A DNA stretch of 64,000 nt from Prochlorococcus sp. AG-402-I21. GTDB lineage: Bacteria; Cyanobacteriota; Cyanobacteriia; PCC-6307; Cyanobiaceae. This document shows positions 54,063 to 63,882 of the stretch, piece after piece. Position 1 is the stretch's first letter, and every line of letters begins with the position of its first letter. The stretch spans positions 29,527 through 93,526 of the forward strand of contig QCHZ01000008.1 in the NCBI GenBank assembly GCA_003216955.1, in the 5' to 3' direction. The translations under genes were made by a program, and so were the position numbers. The notes under the pieces are model-generated. The model searched no databases. It saw nothing but the letters and a program-made list of their open reading frames with translations, and was not told the DNA's origin.

Positions 54063-55649
54063 TCAACTTGTTTTTAAGTTGATTTGAACTTTAATGAAGT
54101 CTGGATAATTAATTGTAGGTACTGCAATGGCTATATCAATATCCTGAGGAGGATTTAGTGTGTTTCCTAACATAGTTTTCAATAAGATATATGGATAGAA
54201 ACTATTTAAAATTGCTTTAGTTTTTTCTTTCCCTAAATGAATTTTCAGGACATCATCAAAATCATTAAATTCATTTGTATTCTGTTCATTATCTGAATAA
54301 TTTTGTAGGTAGTTTGTATTATCAAAATTTGATATAGAAGATAAGTTTTGACTCCAAATGTAAGTCTTGTCATCTTCTTCGACAATTGCCTCAATGTTAT
54401 CTTTTAGCTCATATGTATTATTTTCATTTGTACTTATTTTTGACCAAATCTCTAGCTTTCTGCTTTTAAAATCTAGATTTGAATTCAAAAAATTCTCTTT
54501 TTTTAGAATATCATCTATCTCTGTCTTTTTCGTATCAGATTTCCTAGTTAAAATCAACCAGTCTTTATCATTTATCCAAATCAAGTTGCCTTGAGAGTTT
54601 TCAAGAATTATTTTTAAGAGCTCAGAATAATCTGAGGTTGTTGATTCTTTGATAATAGAGGCTATTAGCTTTTGATATGGATGGACAGAATCTTTCTGGA
54701 AATACTGCTTGGGATTGTCAACTAATATATAATTCTCAGGCAATTCAGATTCCTTTTTTATATCAATTAAATTAGAATTCATATCTTTAACTGGCATTTT
54801 AGTTTTAACATTGTAAGCTAATATTCCTTCTAAGTTTAATTTATTTTTATCTACATTTACAGAAGATAGTAAATTATCTACCTTATTTATATGCAATAAA
54901 TCTTCTTCTTGACCAATAAGATTTAAAATCTTTTTTGGAGACATTTCTAATAATAATAATCCGTCTTTAAGATTATCCTTTAATTGAATATTCTTATACA
55001 TTTTTTTTGTATTTATTATATTGCTATCTAATTCTTCTATTGAAGATTGTATGATATTAGGACGGGATGATATTAAAAGATTATCTTCATCATTTGCAAA
55101 GTAGATTGAGTTGTTTGAATTAATTTGTTTTGAAATTATTTCTGTTTTTGAGGTGCTGATTTTATTGCTTTGATTAGTACTCTCATCAACAACTTTTGAT
55201 CCTAAAATAGATTCTAATTCTTGTTTAATATTTACATCTTCTTTTATTGCTAAGACCATCAACCAATCATTTATAGTTTTTTTGTTTGAATCAAATACTG
55301 CAAAGCTCCCATAATCTCCTACCCATTTTGAGATCTCTTTTGCAAAATTAAAGCCAATTAATTGAAAAGAGGAATCTCTAATAAAACTTACTTTTTTGTT
55401 TATGGCGTGTTTACTAACTTTATCTTGATAATTTTCGATGTACTTTGGAAGTAAGCCTGGATTCAGTTTCCAGTGGAATACGAGATCAGTATTCTTTGGT
55501 ATATATTTTGAGGAAACCGGAGCATTGAATGATTCTTCATTGATCTTAGGGATTTGCGTAAGATGCTTATTGCGCCAGATAAATATCCCAATCAAAATTG
55601 ATAAAATTACTATTGCAGATATTAAAAAATAAGATTGAAGTGATTTCAT
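54063..55649 (-). CDS. DUF3352 membrane-anchored protein
   Basis: A 528-residue protein with one N-terminal transmembrane segment near residues 7-25 and a large exported or lumenal domain of the DUF3352 family. Recognisable blocks are VSSKYIPKNTDLVFHWKLNP near 46-65, SSFQLIGFNFAKEISKWVGDYGSFAVF near 92-118, and a C-terminal LKTMLGNTLNPPQDIDIAIAVP. It is rich in Asn, Ser, Lys and Asp, reflecting local AT-richness. The family is widespread in cyanobacteria and its function is unknown. It starts at ATG 55649. Confidence 0.8.
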   Translation of the reverse strand: MKSLQSYFLISAIVILSILIGIFIWRNKHLTQIPKINEESFNAPVSSKYIPKNTDLVFHWKLNPGLLPKYIENYQDKVSKHAINKKVSFIRDSSFQLIGFNFAKEISKWVGDYGSFAVFDSNKKTINDWLMVLAIKEDVNIKQELESILGSKVVDESTNQSNKISTSKTEIISKQINSNNSIYFANDEDNLLISSRPNIIQSSIEELDSNIINTKKMYKNIQLKDNLKDGLLLLEMSPKKILNLIGQEEDLLHINKVDNLLSSVNVDKNKLNLEGILAYNVKTKMPVKDMNSNLIDIKKESELPENYILVDNPKQYFQKDSVHPYQKLIASIIKESTTSDYSELLKIILENSQGNLIWINDKDWLILTRKSDTKKTEIDDILKKENFLNSNLDFKSRKLEIWSKISTNENNTYELKDNIEAIVEEDDKTYIWSQNLSSISNFDNTNYLQNYSDNEQNTNEFNDFDDVLKIHLGKEKTKAILNSFYPYILLKTMLGNTLNPPQDIDIAIAVPTINYPDFIKVQINLKTS

Positions 55650-55725
55650 TTGTCATTATTTGAGCGTTTGTATCCTTTTTGAGCTTTGATAATAGAAAGT
55701 GTAATCTTTACTTAGAATCACAAAT

Positions 55726-56082
55726 ATGAACCAGAATATTCCTTTAAATATATCTCCAAAAGAGTTAAATAAAATCTTAGAAGATGATTCTTCTGAAAAA
55801 CCATTTATTGTAGATGTGAGGGAGGATAATGAAATTGCTATTGCCTCATTTTCATTCTCAGTATTACATCTACCTTTGAGCAAGGCTGCAAACTGGTCAG
55901 ACAAAATAGGTGAACTGTTGCCGAAGGATCAGCCTGTTGTCGTTATTTGCCATGCGGGTGTGAGAAGTCTGAATTTTGGTATTTGGCTTCTAGAACAAGG
56001 AATAGCTAAAAGTGTTTGGAATCTTGTCGGAGGAATAGATGCTTGGAGCACAGATGTTGATCAATCTGTTCCAAGGTATTAA
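55726..56082 (+). CDS. rhodanese-like domain protein
   Basis: A single-domain rhodanese of 118 residues. SPKELNKILEDDSSEKPFIVDVREDNE is typical of the first half, and the active loop VVICHAGVRSLNFG contains the catalytic Cys near residue 83. The C-terminal NLVGGIDAWSTDVD motif is standard. It may handle persulfide sulfur or act as a thiol carrier; no partner is adjacent. It starts at ATG 55726. Confidence 0.92.
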   Translation: MNQNIPLNISPKELNKILEDDSSEKPFIVDVREDNEIAIASFSFSVLHLPLSKAANWSDKIGELLPKDQPVVVICHAGVRSLNFGIWLLEQGIAKSVWNLVGGIDAWSTDVDQSVPRY

Positions 56083-56094
56083 TAAGCTGTTATT

Positions 56095-57348
56095 TTATAT
56101 TTCTGATCCTAGTTTTTCAGCAACTGTATTCACGTCTTTATCCCCTCTGCCAGAGCAGTTAATGACAATTTCAGAATTATGATTGAGAGTTGGGCAAAGT
56201 TTTTCTAGATAGGCAAATGCATGAGCAGTCTCTAGAGCAGGAATAATACCTTCCAATTTACTAACTAATTGCAGCGCTTCTATGGCTTCAGTGTCAGTAA
56301 CAGCAGCATATTCAGCACGTCCAATTTCTTTTAAGTAACTATGCTCCGGCCCAACCCCTGGATAATCAAGACCTGCGCTAATGGAATGAGCCTCCTCAAC
56401 TTGCCCATCTTTGTCTTGTAGTAAGAGACTCATCGCGCCATGGAGAACTCCTATTCTTCCTTCAGTAATTGTCGCTGCATGGCGACCTGTTTCGACTCCA
56501 TCTCCCGCAGCTTCAACTCCAATCATTCTCACACTTTTGTCTTCAACAAAAGAATGGAAAAGACCCATCGCATTGGATCCCCCACCAACACAAGCAAGAA
56601 GAACATCGGGAGACCGCCCAAAAGCTTGTTTACATTGTTGTTTTGTTTCTTCTCCAATAACTGCGTGAAAATCTCTGACCAACATTGGATATGGATGTGG
56701 GCCTGCAACTGAACCGAGAATATAATGAGTCGTTTCAACATTAGTAACCCAATCCCGAATAGCTTCGCTGGTTGCATCTTTGAGTGTTGCTGTTCCACTT
56801 GTTACTGGCCTCACTGAGGCTCCAAGCAATTGCATTCGGAATACGTTTAAGGCTTGTCTTCTCATATCTTCTTTGCCCATATAGATAATGCACTCCAATC
56901 CAAAACGAGCGCAGACTGTCGCAGTTGCAACTCCATGCTGACCAGCTCCAGTTTCAGCAATAATTCTTTTTTTTCCCATCCGAATCGCAAGAAGAGCTTG
57001 CCCAAGTGCATTATTTATTTTGTGTGCGCCTGTGTGATTTAAATCTTCTCTTTTAAGCCAAATCCTTGGACCTTTTAATGTATTTTTTCTGTAATGTTCA
57101 GTTAGTCTTGTGGCTTCATAAAGAGGAGTTGATCTTCCTACGTATGTTTTTAGTAAATGATTTAGTTCTGAATTGAATGAAGAATCTTTCCATGCTTCTT
57201 TAGCAGCTTGCTCTAATTCAATAAGAGCAGGTATTAAAGTTTCAGGAACATATTGCCCCCCATACTTACCAAATCGACCAAGAGCATTTGGCCTTGTTAA
57301 AGGAGATAAATCCGAATCTTTAAATTGTGTTGGGAGTGTACCTGTCAC
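56095..57348 (-). CDS. trpB: tryptophan synthase beta chain
   Basis: PLP enzyme joining indole and serine to tryptophan. The 417-residue protein starts the catalytic part with [17 protein letters not shown], has the PLP Lys in [24 protein letters not shown] near 96-119, the [14 protein letters not shown] loop, and the [10 protein letters not shown] phosphate-binding site. It starts at ATG 57348. trpA is not adjacent, as is usual in this group. Confidence 0.96.
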   Translation of the reverse strand: MTGTLPTQFKDSDLSPLTRPNALGRFGKYGGQYVPETLIPALIELEQAAKEAWKDSSFNSELNHLLKTYVGRSTPLYEATRLTEHYRKNTLKGPRIWLKREDLNHTGAHKINNALGQALLAIRMGKKRIIAETGAGQHGVATATVCARFGLECIIYMGKEDMRRQALNVFRMQLLGASVRPVTSGTATLKDATSEAIRDWVTNVETTHYILGSVAGPHPYPMLVRDFHAVIGEETKQQCKQAFGRSPDVLLACVGGGSNAMGLFHSFVEDKSVRMIGVEAAGDGVETGRHAATITEGRIGVLHGAMSLLLQDKDGQVEEAHSISAGLDYPGVGPEHSYLKEIGRAEYAAVTDTEAIEALQLVSKLEGIIPALETAHAFAYLEKLCPTLNHNSEIVINCSGRGDKDVNTVAEKLGSEI

Positions 57349-57387
57349 CTTAGATTAAGAAAATAATTACCAGCCAAAAAGCAAAAA

Positions 57388-57711
57388 ATGTCCAAAGGTG
57401 GCTGGAGTGAGTTTAATGACCCTCTTAAGACAATAGGGAGTAACACTCAAAATAGTGTTACTCCTAAAGGAAAGCGACAAGTTCGTTTAGAAAGAACTCG
57501 ATCTGGAAAAAAAGGAAAACTTGTTACTGTCATCAAAGGACTTGAATTAGAGCAAGTAGAGGCAAAAAAAATTCTTAAGAATTTAAAAATAGCTTGCGGA
57601 ACAGGTGGGGCTGTTAAAGGTGATTTTTTAGAGTTACAAGGAGATCAAATATCAAAAGCTCAGAATTTTCTTTTAAAGGAGGGTTTCAGGCCAAAACAAA
57701 GTGGAGGTTAA
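57388..57711 (+). CDS. SUI1/YciH-family translation initiation factor
   Basis: 107 residues with an eIF1/SUI1 domain in the C-terminal two thirds. RLERTRSGKKGKLVTVIKGLE near 34-54 and LKIACGTGGAVKGDFLELQGDQISKAQNFLLKEGF near 68-102 are typical of bacterial YciH. It is thought to influence start codon selection (family knowledge). It starts at ATG 57388. Confidence 0.92.
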   Translation: MSKGGWSEFNDPLKTIGSNTQNSVTPKGKRQVRLERTRSGKKGKLVTVIKGLELEQVEAKKILKNLKIACGTGGAVKGDFLELQGDQISKAQNFLLKEGFRPKQSGG

Positions 57712-57763
57712 CAATAAACTGTGTCGATCAACATGGAGAATAGTAAACAATTAGTCTGCATTC

Positions 57764-58402
57764 ATGGAACAAAACTCTAAAAGTCCTCTATCAAAAGCCA
57801 CCAATATAGTTTGGCACCAATCTTCAGTTGATAGAGAAGCTAGATCTCAGCAAAGAGGACATCGCAGCGCAATACTTTGGTTTACAGGTCTATCTGGTTC
57901 TGGAAAAAGCACACTAGCCAATGCAGTAAATGTAGCTCTACACAAAGATGGTTATTCAACTTATGTTTTAGATGGTGACAACATCAGACATGGTTTATGC
58001 AAAGACTTGGGATTTTCTGATCTTGATAGGGAAGAAAATATCAGAAGAATTGGCGAAGTCTCTAAACTATTTCTTGACGCTGGAATCATTGTTTTAACTG
58101 CATTCGTATCTCCATTTAGAGTCGATCGCGATAATGCAAGATCTTTAGTTGGAGAGAATGATTTTATAGAAATATATTGTTCAGCTGATCTAGGGGTTTG
58201 TGAAACAAGAGATACAAAAGGGCTTTATGCCAAGGCAAGAAACGGAGACATCAAAGATTTTACTGGAATCTCAAGTCCTTATGAAGAACCTCAGTCTCCA
58301 GAATTGAAAATTGATACTGGAAATCTAGAGATTGATCAATGTGTAGATATAGTTACTAATTTGCTTGTTGAAAGAAAGATTATTTCAAAAATTTCTAAGT
58401 AA
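57764..58402 (+). CDS. cysC: adenylylsulfate kinase
   Basis: Phosphorylates APS to PAPS in sulfate assimilation. 212 residues with the P-loop [12 protein letters not shown] near 41-52, [11 protein letters not shown] with the APS-binding Asp/Arg, and the FISPxR-type [12 protein letters not shown] segment. The [25 protein letters not shown] block is diagnostic. It starts at ATG 57764. Sulfate reduction genes are not adjacent, but cysK at 15159 works later in the same pathway. Confidence 0.95.
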   Translation: MEQNSKSPLSKATNIVWHQSSVDREARSQQRGHRSAILWFTGLSGSGKSTLANAVNVALHKDGYSTYVLDGDNIRHGLCKDLGFSDLDREENIRRIGEVSKLFLDAGIIVLTAFVSPFRVDRDNARSLVGENDFIEIYCSADLGVCETRDTKGLYAKARNGDIKDFTGISSPYEEPQSPELKIDTGNLEIDQCVDIVTNLLVERKIISKISK

Positions 58403-58426
58403 ATTAGTAAGTTAATGGAAAATTAA

Positions 58427-58963
58427 TTACATTTTTTCTAGATAAGTTATAGCTCCAATCTCTTTAAGTGTGTGATCTTTTTTAACGACAAGGTCGTGCA
58501 GCTCACATCTGTAGGCGTTTAATTTATTTTTTAATTCAGTATTGTTGATGGCTAAAATTTGAGTAGCCAAAAGGCCAGCATTTAGGCCCCCTTCTATGGC
58601 AACTGTTGCTACGGGGATGCCTGAGGGCATTTGCAAGATTGAATACATTGAATCTATCCCTGAAAGTGCCTTGCTCTTGACGGGAACGCCTATGACAGGA
58701 AGGGTTGTAAGAGATGCGATCATTCCTGGTAGATGAGCAGCCCCGCCAGCCCCAGCAATTATCACTCCAAAACCATTTGATTCTGCCATTTGAGCAAAAT
58801 CCATCATTTCTTTTGGAGTCCTATGAGCAGACAGAATCCTTACTTCATTAGATATGCCAAATTGATCTAGAATTGCCACCGCAGGCTTAAGAGTTTTAAG
58901 ATCTGAATCACTACCCATTACTACAGCTACTTGCTTAAATGTATTAGCTTCAGTTAAAGACAA
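58427..58963 (-). CDS. purE: N5-carboxyaminoimidazole ribonucleotide mutase
   Basis: Moves the carboxyl group of N5-CAIR to give CAIR in purine synthesis. The 178-residue protein has AVVMGSDSDLKTLKPA near 13-28, ILSAHRTPKEM with the catalytic His near 46, GAGGAAHLPGMIASLTTLPVIGVPV, and SILQMPSGIPVATVAI. It starts at ATG 58963, 78 bp from the divergent nagA gene. purK is not visible. Confidence 0.96.
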   Translation of the reverse strand: MSLTEANTFKQVAVVMGSDSDLKTLKPAVAILDQFGISNEVRILSAHRTPKEMMDFAQMAESNGFGVIIAGAGGAAHLPGMIASLTTLPVIGVPVKSKALSGIDSMYSILQMPSGIPVATVAIEGGLNAGLLATQILAINNTELKNKLNAYRCELHDLVVKKDHTLKEIGAITYLEKM

Positions 58964-59041
58964 TTGTCAATTCTATAAATCTCATTTTTATAATGCCAAT
59001 TATTTAAGAATTCTGCATTAATTATTTTTAGTTTTTAAGAA

Positions 59042-60202
59042 ATGAGAAAAATTACAAACATTAAAGTACCTCAACCGGAGAAAAGCGAAGAAGAAAAGAA
59101 TTTATTTTCACTAGTTTTAGATGAACATGGAATTATTCTTTCTATTGATAAAACTTGCAAGAAGGAATCAAGTTATGACGAAGATTGGCATGGAGATTGG
59201 CTAAGTCCTAGAGCCATTGATCTTCAAATGAATGGAGGTTTAGGGATCTCATTTACAGATTTAAATTTTAATAAAATACCTAAATTATTAACATTGCTTG
59301 ATCAACTTTGGCTAGATGGAGTTGAAGGAATTTGTCCAACTTTTGTTAGTTGTTCTCTAGATCAATTTCAATTAGGAATGGAGGTCTTAAAGGAAACGAA
59401 AAAATATACTTCAACAAATCGATGTCGACTACTTGGCGCCCATATGGAAGGACCTTTTTTATGTGAAACATATTCTGGAGCACATGACACAGGAAGTATT
59501 TGTAGACCTAGTATTTCTGCCTTAAATGAGAGAATAAAGGGATTTGAGGACGACATAGCACTAATGACATTGGCTCCAGAATTGAAAGGTTCTTTGGATG
59601 TAATTTCTCGTCTAAGAGAATTAAATATCGTTGTCTCACTGGGACATTCTTCAGCTGATTTTGATTCAGCCATAAAAGCTTTTAATAATGGTGTGAGCAT
59701 GATTACGCATACTTTTAATGCAATGAAAGGTTTACATCATCGAGCTATTGGACCTATAGGAGCGGCTGCAAGAAGAGACGATATTTTCCTAGGATTGATA
59801 GGTGATGGTGTTCATGTTCATTCAGATATGATTAGGCTTTTAAAGATACTTGCACCAAAGCAAATTGTTTTAGTTAGCGATGCAATATCAGCTTATGGTT
59901 TAGGAGATGGATTGTTTAATTGGGATAAACGCTTGATAACAGTAGAAAATGGTTTATGCAGACTTCCAAATGAAACAATTGCAGGATCCACTTTGCCTTT
60001 ACTAGACGCATGCAAAAAAATAGCAAATTGGATTAATGATCCCTCTGCTGCTATTTGGATGGCAACACTTGCTCCACGTATGGTATTAAGTCAGAACAAA
60101 ATGACTGCAAAATCTTTTTTTATTGGAAAGAATATTAAGTCTTTACTTAGATGGAAAATGAATTCTTGTAATCATCAGTTGTCTTGGCAGTTGGCTGCGT
60201 AA
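59042..60202 (+). CDS. nagA: N-acetylglucosamine-6-phosphate deacetylase
   Basis: Metal-dependent amidohydrolase making glucosamine-6-phosphate; 386 residues. ISPRAIDLQMNGGLG-like sequence (LSPRAIDLQMNGGLG) is present near 54, GAHMEGPFL with the metal-binding Glu near 135, LGHSSADFD near 200, THTFNAMKGLHHR near 221-233, and LVSDAISAYGLGDG with the catalytic Asp near 278. It works together with the NagZ-like GH3 enzyme at 7670 in amino sugar recycling (inference). It starts at ATG 59042. Confidence 0.93.
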   Translation: MRKITNIKVPQPEKSEEEKNLFSLVLDEHGIILSIDKTCKKESSYDEDWHGDWLSPRAIDLQMNGGLGISFTDLNFNKIPKLLTLLDQLWLDGVEGICPTFVSCSLDQFQLGMEVLKETKKYTSTNRCRLLGAHMEGPFLCETYSGAHDTGSICRPSISALNERIKGFEDDIALMTLAPELKGSLDVISRLRELNIVVSLGHSSADFDSAIKAFNNGVSMITHTFNAMKGLHHRAIGPIGAAARRDDIFLGLIGDGVHVHSDMIRLLKILAPKQIVLVSDAISAYGLGDGLFNWDKRLITVENGLCRLPNETIAGSTLPLLDACKKIANWINDPSAAIWMATLAPRMVLSQNKMTAKSFFIGKNIKSLLRWKMNSCNHQLSWQLAA

Positions 60203-60230
60203 GATTGGTAAGAGGTAATTATCTGATTAA

Positions 60231-60932
60231 ATGACAACGCAAATTGAGAAAAATGAAAAGGCGGAAGTCACTGAATATTTTAATGGGACTGGGTTTGATA
60301 GATGGAATCGAATATATAGCGAAAGTGATGATGTAAATAAAGTGCAAAAAAATATAAGGATAGGTCATCAAAAGACAGTTGATGATGTCATTAGTTGGTT
60401 GAAAGAGTATGACAATATCAAGGATAAAAGTTTTTGTGATGCTGGCTGTGGTGTTGGTAGTTTAAGTATTCCATTGGCAAAATTGGGTGCTAAATCAATT
60501 CATTTAAGTGATATTTCTGAAGCCATGATAAACGAGACAAAAAGTAGGGCAAAGGAAGAAGGTTTGGACTTCAATAAGCTGAATTTTCGAACATCTGATT
60601 TAGAAAATTTAAAAGGTTCATTTAATACAGTTGTTTGCTTAGATGTTTTCATTCACTACCCTCAACAGGAGGCTGAGGCAATGGTGAAACATCTATGTGA
60701 ATTATCTGATGAGAGATTAATTGTTAGCTTTGCACCATATACTCCTTTACTAGCCCTTTTGAAAGGTATTGGTCAGCTATTCCCTGGACCAAGTAAAACT
60801 ACTAGGGCATATACATTAAGGGAGTCCGGAATTATCGAAGCTGCAAAGCAATCTGGCTTTAAAGTTGTCAAAAGCAAGTTGAATCAAGCTCCTTTTTATT
60901 TTTCGAAATTAATAGAATTTGTGAAATCCTAG
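60231..60932 (+). CDS. chlM: Mg-protoporphyrin IX O-methyltransferase
   Basis: SAM-dependent methylation of Mg-protoporphyrin IX, a committed chlorophyll step. The 233-residue protein has EYFNGTGFDRWNRIYSESDDVNKVQKNIRIGHQKTVDDVISWL near 15-57, the SAM motif FCDAGCGVGSLSIPLAKLGA near 68-87, and VVCLDVFIHYPQ near 133. The C-terminus has FYFSKLIEF. The length is typical. It starts at ATG 60231, 28 bp after nagA. Confidence 0.94.
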   Translation: MTTQIEKNEKAEVTEYFNGTGFDRWNRIYSESDDVNKVQKNIRIGHQKTVDDVISWLKEYDNIKDKSFCDAGCGVGSLSIPLAKLGAKSIHLSDISEAMINETKSRAKEEGLDFNKLNFRTSDLENLKGSFNTVVCLDVFIHYPQQEAEAMVKHLCELSDERLIVSFAPYTPLLALLKGIGQLFPGPSKTTRAYTLRESGIIEAAKQSGFKVVKSKLNQAPFYFSKLIEFVKS

Positions 60933-60964
60933 AGAACTAAAATTTTTAATTTTTAAAAACATAT

Positions 60965-61693
60965 TTAAGTAACTAAATGATTTTCAAGTGCATATCTAAC
61001 TAGTTCTGTTCTACTGGAAGTACCGGTTTTAATAAATAATCGACTCACATATTTCTCTACATTGCGGATAGAAGTCTCAAGTTGTCTTGCAATTTCTTTG
61101 TTCATTAAACCTTCCGCTACTAGTTGCAAAACGCTTGCCTCTCTTGGGGTGAAATTAGGAATTGAATCATCTTTGCGTGAGTGGTTTTTATCCCCATGGC
61201 TAAGCATTGATTTTATTTCTGTAATCTGTTTTGCCATTTGGCCAACATCAGCATTAGCAAATCTGGCTGCTTCAGTTAATAGTCGCTCTTGCCGCTGAAC
61301 TACATTCTTAACTCTTGCAACTAGCTCATCTGGATCAAATGGTTTTGGCATGTAATCGTCTACACCCGCTTGATAACCCTGAGTCCTATCAGCAGTCATA
61401 CCTTTAGCAGTAAGGAAAATGACAGGTGTACCTCCAAGTCTTTCATCTTCTCTAATTTTTTTTAAAAGCCCATAACCATCACATCTAGGCATCATGACGT
61501 CACTGATAATTACATCAGGGATCATTTTTTGAGCTTTTTCCCATCCCTCTTCTCCATCGACAGCGGTTGTAACTTGAAATCCTTCATCTTCAAGATAGGC
61601 CTGAACAGCAGTTCTTAAACCGGGCTCGTCATCGACAAGTAATATCCTTGGAGTTTGAGTAACTTCTTGTGTTGATGGATTGGGGTCACTCAT
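60965..61693 (-). CDS. rre1: NarL-type response regulator, Ycf29/Rre1-like
   Basis: A 242-residue two-component regulator. The receiver (about 16-135) has D21/D22 in LLVDDEPG, phospho-acceptor Asp near 65 in IISDVMMPRCDGYG, and MPKPFDPDELVARV. The C-terminal LuxR-type HTH reads FTPREASVLQLVAEGLMNKEIARQLETSIRNVEKYVSRLFIKTGTSSRTELVRYALENHL. The NVEKYVSRLF segment is characteristic of cyanobacterial Rre1 and plastid Ycf29. Rre1 responds to heat, salt and photosynthetic stress, often with Hik34. It starts at ATG 61693, divergent from the cysteine desulfurase. Confidence 0.85.
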   Translation of the reverse strand: MSDPNPSTQEVTQTPRILLVDDEPGLRTAVQAYLEDEGFQVTTAVDGEEGWEKAQKMIPDVIISDVMMPRCDGYGLLKKIREDERLGGTPVIFLTAKGMTADRTQGYQAGVDDYMPKPFDPDELVARVKNVVQRQERLLTEAARFANADVGQMAKQITEIKSMLSHGDKNHSRKDDSIPNFTPREASVLQLVAEGLMNKEIARQLETSIRNVEKYVSRLFIKTGTSSRTELVRYALENHLVT

Positions 61694-61770
61694 AAAATTG
61701 GACTTCTAGAGCTTTCAGGAGGATATTAACCTTTATTCCTCTCTTATTATTTAGATTAACGAATGAATCA

Positions 61771-62919
61771 ATGGATAATAATCACCTAATTTTTGATTTT
61801 CAGTCTTCAACACCATGTTGTACGAAGGTTGTTGAGGAGATGGCTCCTTATTGGAATGAGTTGTGGGGTAATCCCTCTAATACTAATAATCGATCCGGTG
61901 TTTTTGCTTCAGCTGCAGTTGAAGTATCTCGTGAAAAAATAGCTTCATATTTGAATATCAATCCGAAAAGATTAATTTTCACGAGTGGGGCAACAGAAGC
62001 GAATAATTTGGGTTTAGTTGGACATGCAAGAGCTAAAGCACAACTGATTGGAAAACCTGGACACATAATTACCGTTTCAACTGAACATCATGCAGTCCTT
62101 GATCCGCTTAGGCAGCTTCAAAAAGAAGGGTTTCGCTTGACAGAATTGCAACCGAATAAAGAGGGTTTAATCAATATTGAACAACTTTCTGAAGCTTTTG
62201 AAAAAGATACTTTTCTGGTTAGCGTCATGGCTGCAAATAATGAGATAGGGGTTTTGCAACCTATTGGTGACATTGGGTCTTTTTGTAAGAGAAAGGGAAT
62301 CGCTTTTCATTCTGATGCCGCTCAAGCCTTTGGATACTTAGATTTAGACCCCGACAAATTTCGCATTGATTTGATGAGTTTGAGTGCTCACAAAATCTAT
62401 GGACCTAAAGGTATTGGGGCTTTGGTGATTAGGGAAGGATTCCCTCTTGAACCCTCTCAATATGGAGGAGGTCAGGAGCTTGGATTAAGATCTGGCACGC
62501 TCCCTGTCCCGTTAATTGTTGGCTTTGCAAAGGCAGTCGAAATAACAAAAAATGATCAGGATGAGAGGAACAAGAGACTTTTGTTTTTTAGAAACTTATT
62601 GTTGAGTGGATTAAAAAAGAATATTTCTGGATTGATAGTTAATGGATCTATTGATCAAAGATTGCCTCATAATCTCAATATCACTTTCCCTGGCGTGAAG
62701 GGAAGTCAATTGCATGGTCAATTAAGAAGGTTTATTTTTTGTACTAGTGGTTCAGCTTGTAGTAATGGTGAAGCTTCTCATGTTCTGCAGGAGATAGGGC
62801 TCAGCAAAAAAGATGCTGAGGCGTCAATAAGGATGAGTATTGGGAGAAATACTACGGAGAAAGATATCAATAAGGCTATTAATATTATTACGAATATAGT
62901 GATTAATCTTAGACAATAA
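61771..62919 (+). CDS. cysteine desulfurase (NifS/IscS type)
   Basis: PLP enzyme mobilising sulfur from cysteine for Fe-S clusters and thio-modified tRNA. The 382-residue protein has HLIFDFQSSTPC at the start, TSGATEANNLG near 73, THHAV-like STEHHAVLDPLRQL near 105, the PLP Lys in LSAHKIYGPKG near 209, and the catalytic Cys in TSGSACSNGEASHVL near 331. It belongs to the NifS/IscS branch rather than SufS. It starts at ATG 61771 and ends 7 bp before the convergent rsmH. Confidence 0.93.
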   Translation: MDNNHLIFDFQSSTPCCTKVVEEMAPYWNELWGNPSNTNNRSGVFASAAVEVSREKIASYLNINPKRLIFTSGATEANNLGLVGHARAKAQLIGKPGHIITVSTEHHAVLDPLRQLQKEGFRLTELQPNKEGLINIEQLSEAFEKDTFLVSVMAANNEIGVLQPIGDIGSFCKRKGIAFHSDAAQAFGYLDLDPDKFRIDLMSLSAHKIYGPKGIGALVIREGFPLEPSQYGGGQELGLRSGTLPVPLIVGFAKAVEITKNDQDERNKRLLFFRNLLLSGLKKNISGLIVNGSIDQRLPHNLNITFPGVKGSQLHGQLRRFIFCTSGSACSNGEASHVLQEIGLSKKDAEASIRMSIGRNTTEKDINKAINIITNIVINLRQ

Positions 62920-62926
62920 TTTAAGC

Positions 62927-63841
62927 CTAAGTTAAGAATTTCTTTGCAGAAATTCTTAACTTTGCACTTTTACTTCTTGGATTTAATTCTATCTCTTCTG
63001 GGCTTGCTCTGATAGGCTTTTTAGATAGTACTTTCAATCTATTGTCTGTCTTAAAGCTCGATTTTACTCTTCTATCTTCTAGTGAATGAAAACTCATTAC
63101 CATAAATAATCCATTCTCTAACAACCAGTTTGGAGCTTTTAAAAGTAAACTTTCGAGAGAGCCTAATTCATTATTCACAGCTATTCTTAAAGCCTGAAAA
63201 GTTCTTGTTGAGGGATGAATTCGACCATATCTTTGCTTGGGGGGGAAGCAGCCTGCAATTGCATAAGAAAGGTCTTGAGTTCCAGAGTATGGTCCATTTT
63301 CAGCTAGATCATTTTTTATTTTTCTTGCAATACGCCTAGATCGTTTTTCTTCGCCTAATTCATATATTAAATCAGCTAGATTTTGCTCAGAGAGAGTTTC
63401 AATAAGTTCGGCTGCACTTGAACCCTCTTTGGGATTCATACGCATATCTATTGGACCATTTAAACGAAAGCTAAAACCTCGTGAAGGCTCATCTAGTTGA
63501 TGACTACTAACACCAAGATCCGCTAAGACGCAAATGGCTTGTTCATCAAGTGAAAAGTCTGCGAAGTTCGTGGAGATTATTTTTATTCTTGTCCCGAATT
63601 TTATTAAATTTTTTGATGCTGCTTCTCTTGCCATTGGGTCTTGATCAAGCCCAATAATTTTGATTCCTGGGAAATTTTCTAGTATTTGAGCTGAATGCCC
63701 CCCTCCTCCAATTGTGGCGTCAATAATTAATCCTTGTTTTGTCAATTCACTTGGCAATTCCTTTAGTGATTGAATTATTTCTTTCCCCATTACAGGGACA
63801 TGATTAAAGTTAGAACTTGAACTAATTGGCCCTTCTTTCAT
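62927..63841 (-). CDS. rsmH: 16S rRNA m4C1402 methyltransferase
   Basis: SAM-dependent methyltransferase (also mraW) acting on C1402 in the decoding centre. The 304-residue protein has [13 protein letters not shown] near 14, [14 protein letters not shown] near 41-54, [12 protein letters not shown] near 64, and [21 protein letters not shown] near 107-127. [14 protein letters not shown] and [13 protein letters not shown] follow. It starts at ATG 63841, divergent from ndhH. Confidence 0.95.
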   Translation of the reverse strand: MKEGPISSSSNFNHVPVMGKEIIQSLKELPSELTKQGLIIDATIGGGGHSAQILENFPGIKIIGLDQDPMAREAASKNLIKFGTRIKIISTNFADFSLDEQAICVLADLGVSSHQLDEPSRGFSFRLNGPIDMRMNPKEGSSAAELIETLSEQNLADLIYELGEEKRSRRIARKIKNDLAENGPYSGTQDLSYAIAGCFPPKQRYGRIHPSTRTFQALRIAVNNELGSLESLLLKAPNWLLENGLFMVMSFHSLEDRRVKSSFKTDNRLKVLSKKPIRASPEEIELNPRSKSAKLRISAKKFLT

Positions 63842-63882
63842 AAGTTTTCACTAGTATTTAGACATTGCTTTGTTTTGGCCCA

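Noticed and set aside
58964..59041. 6S RNA near a purine gene
   Set aside because: The gap is only 78 bp, too short, and the linked gene is purE, not purK.
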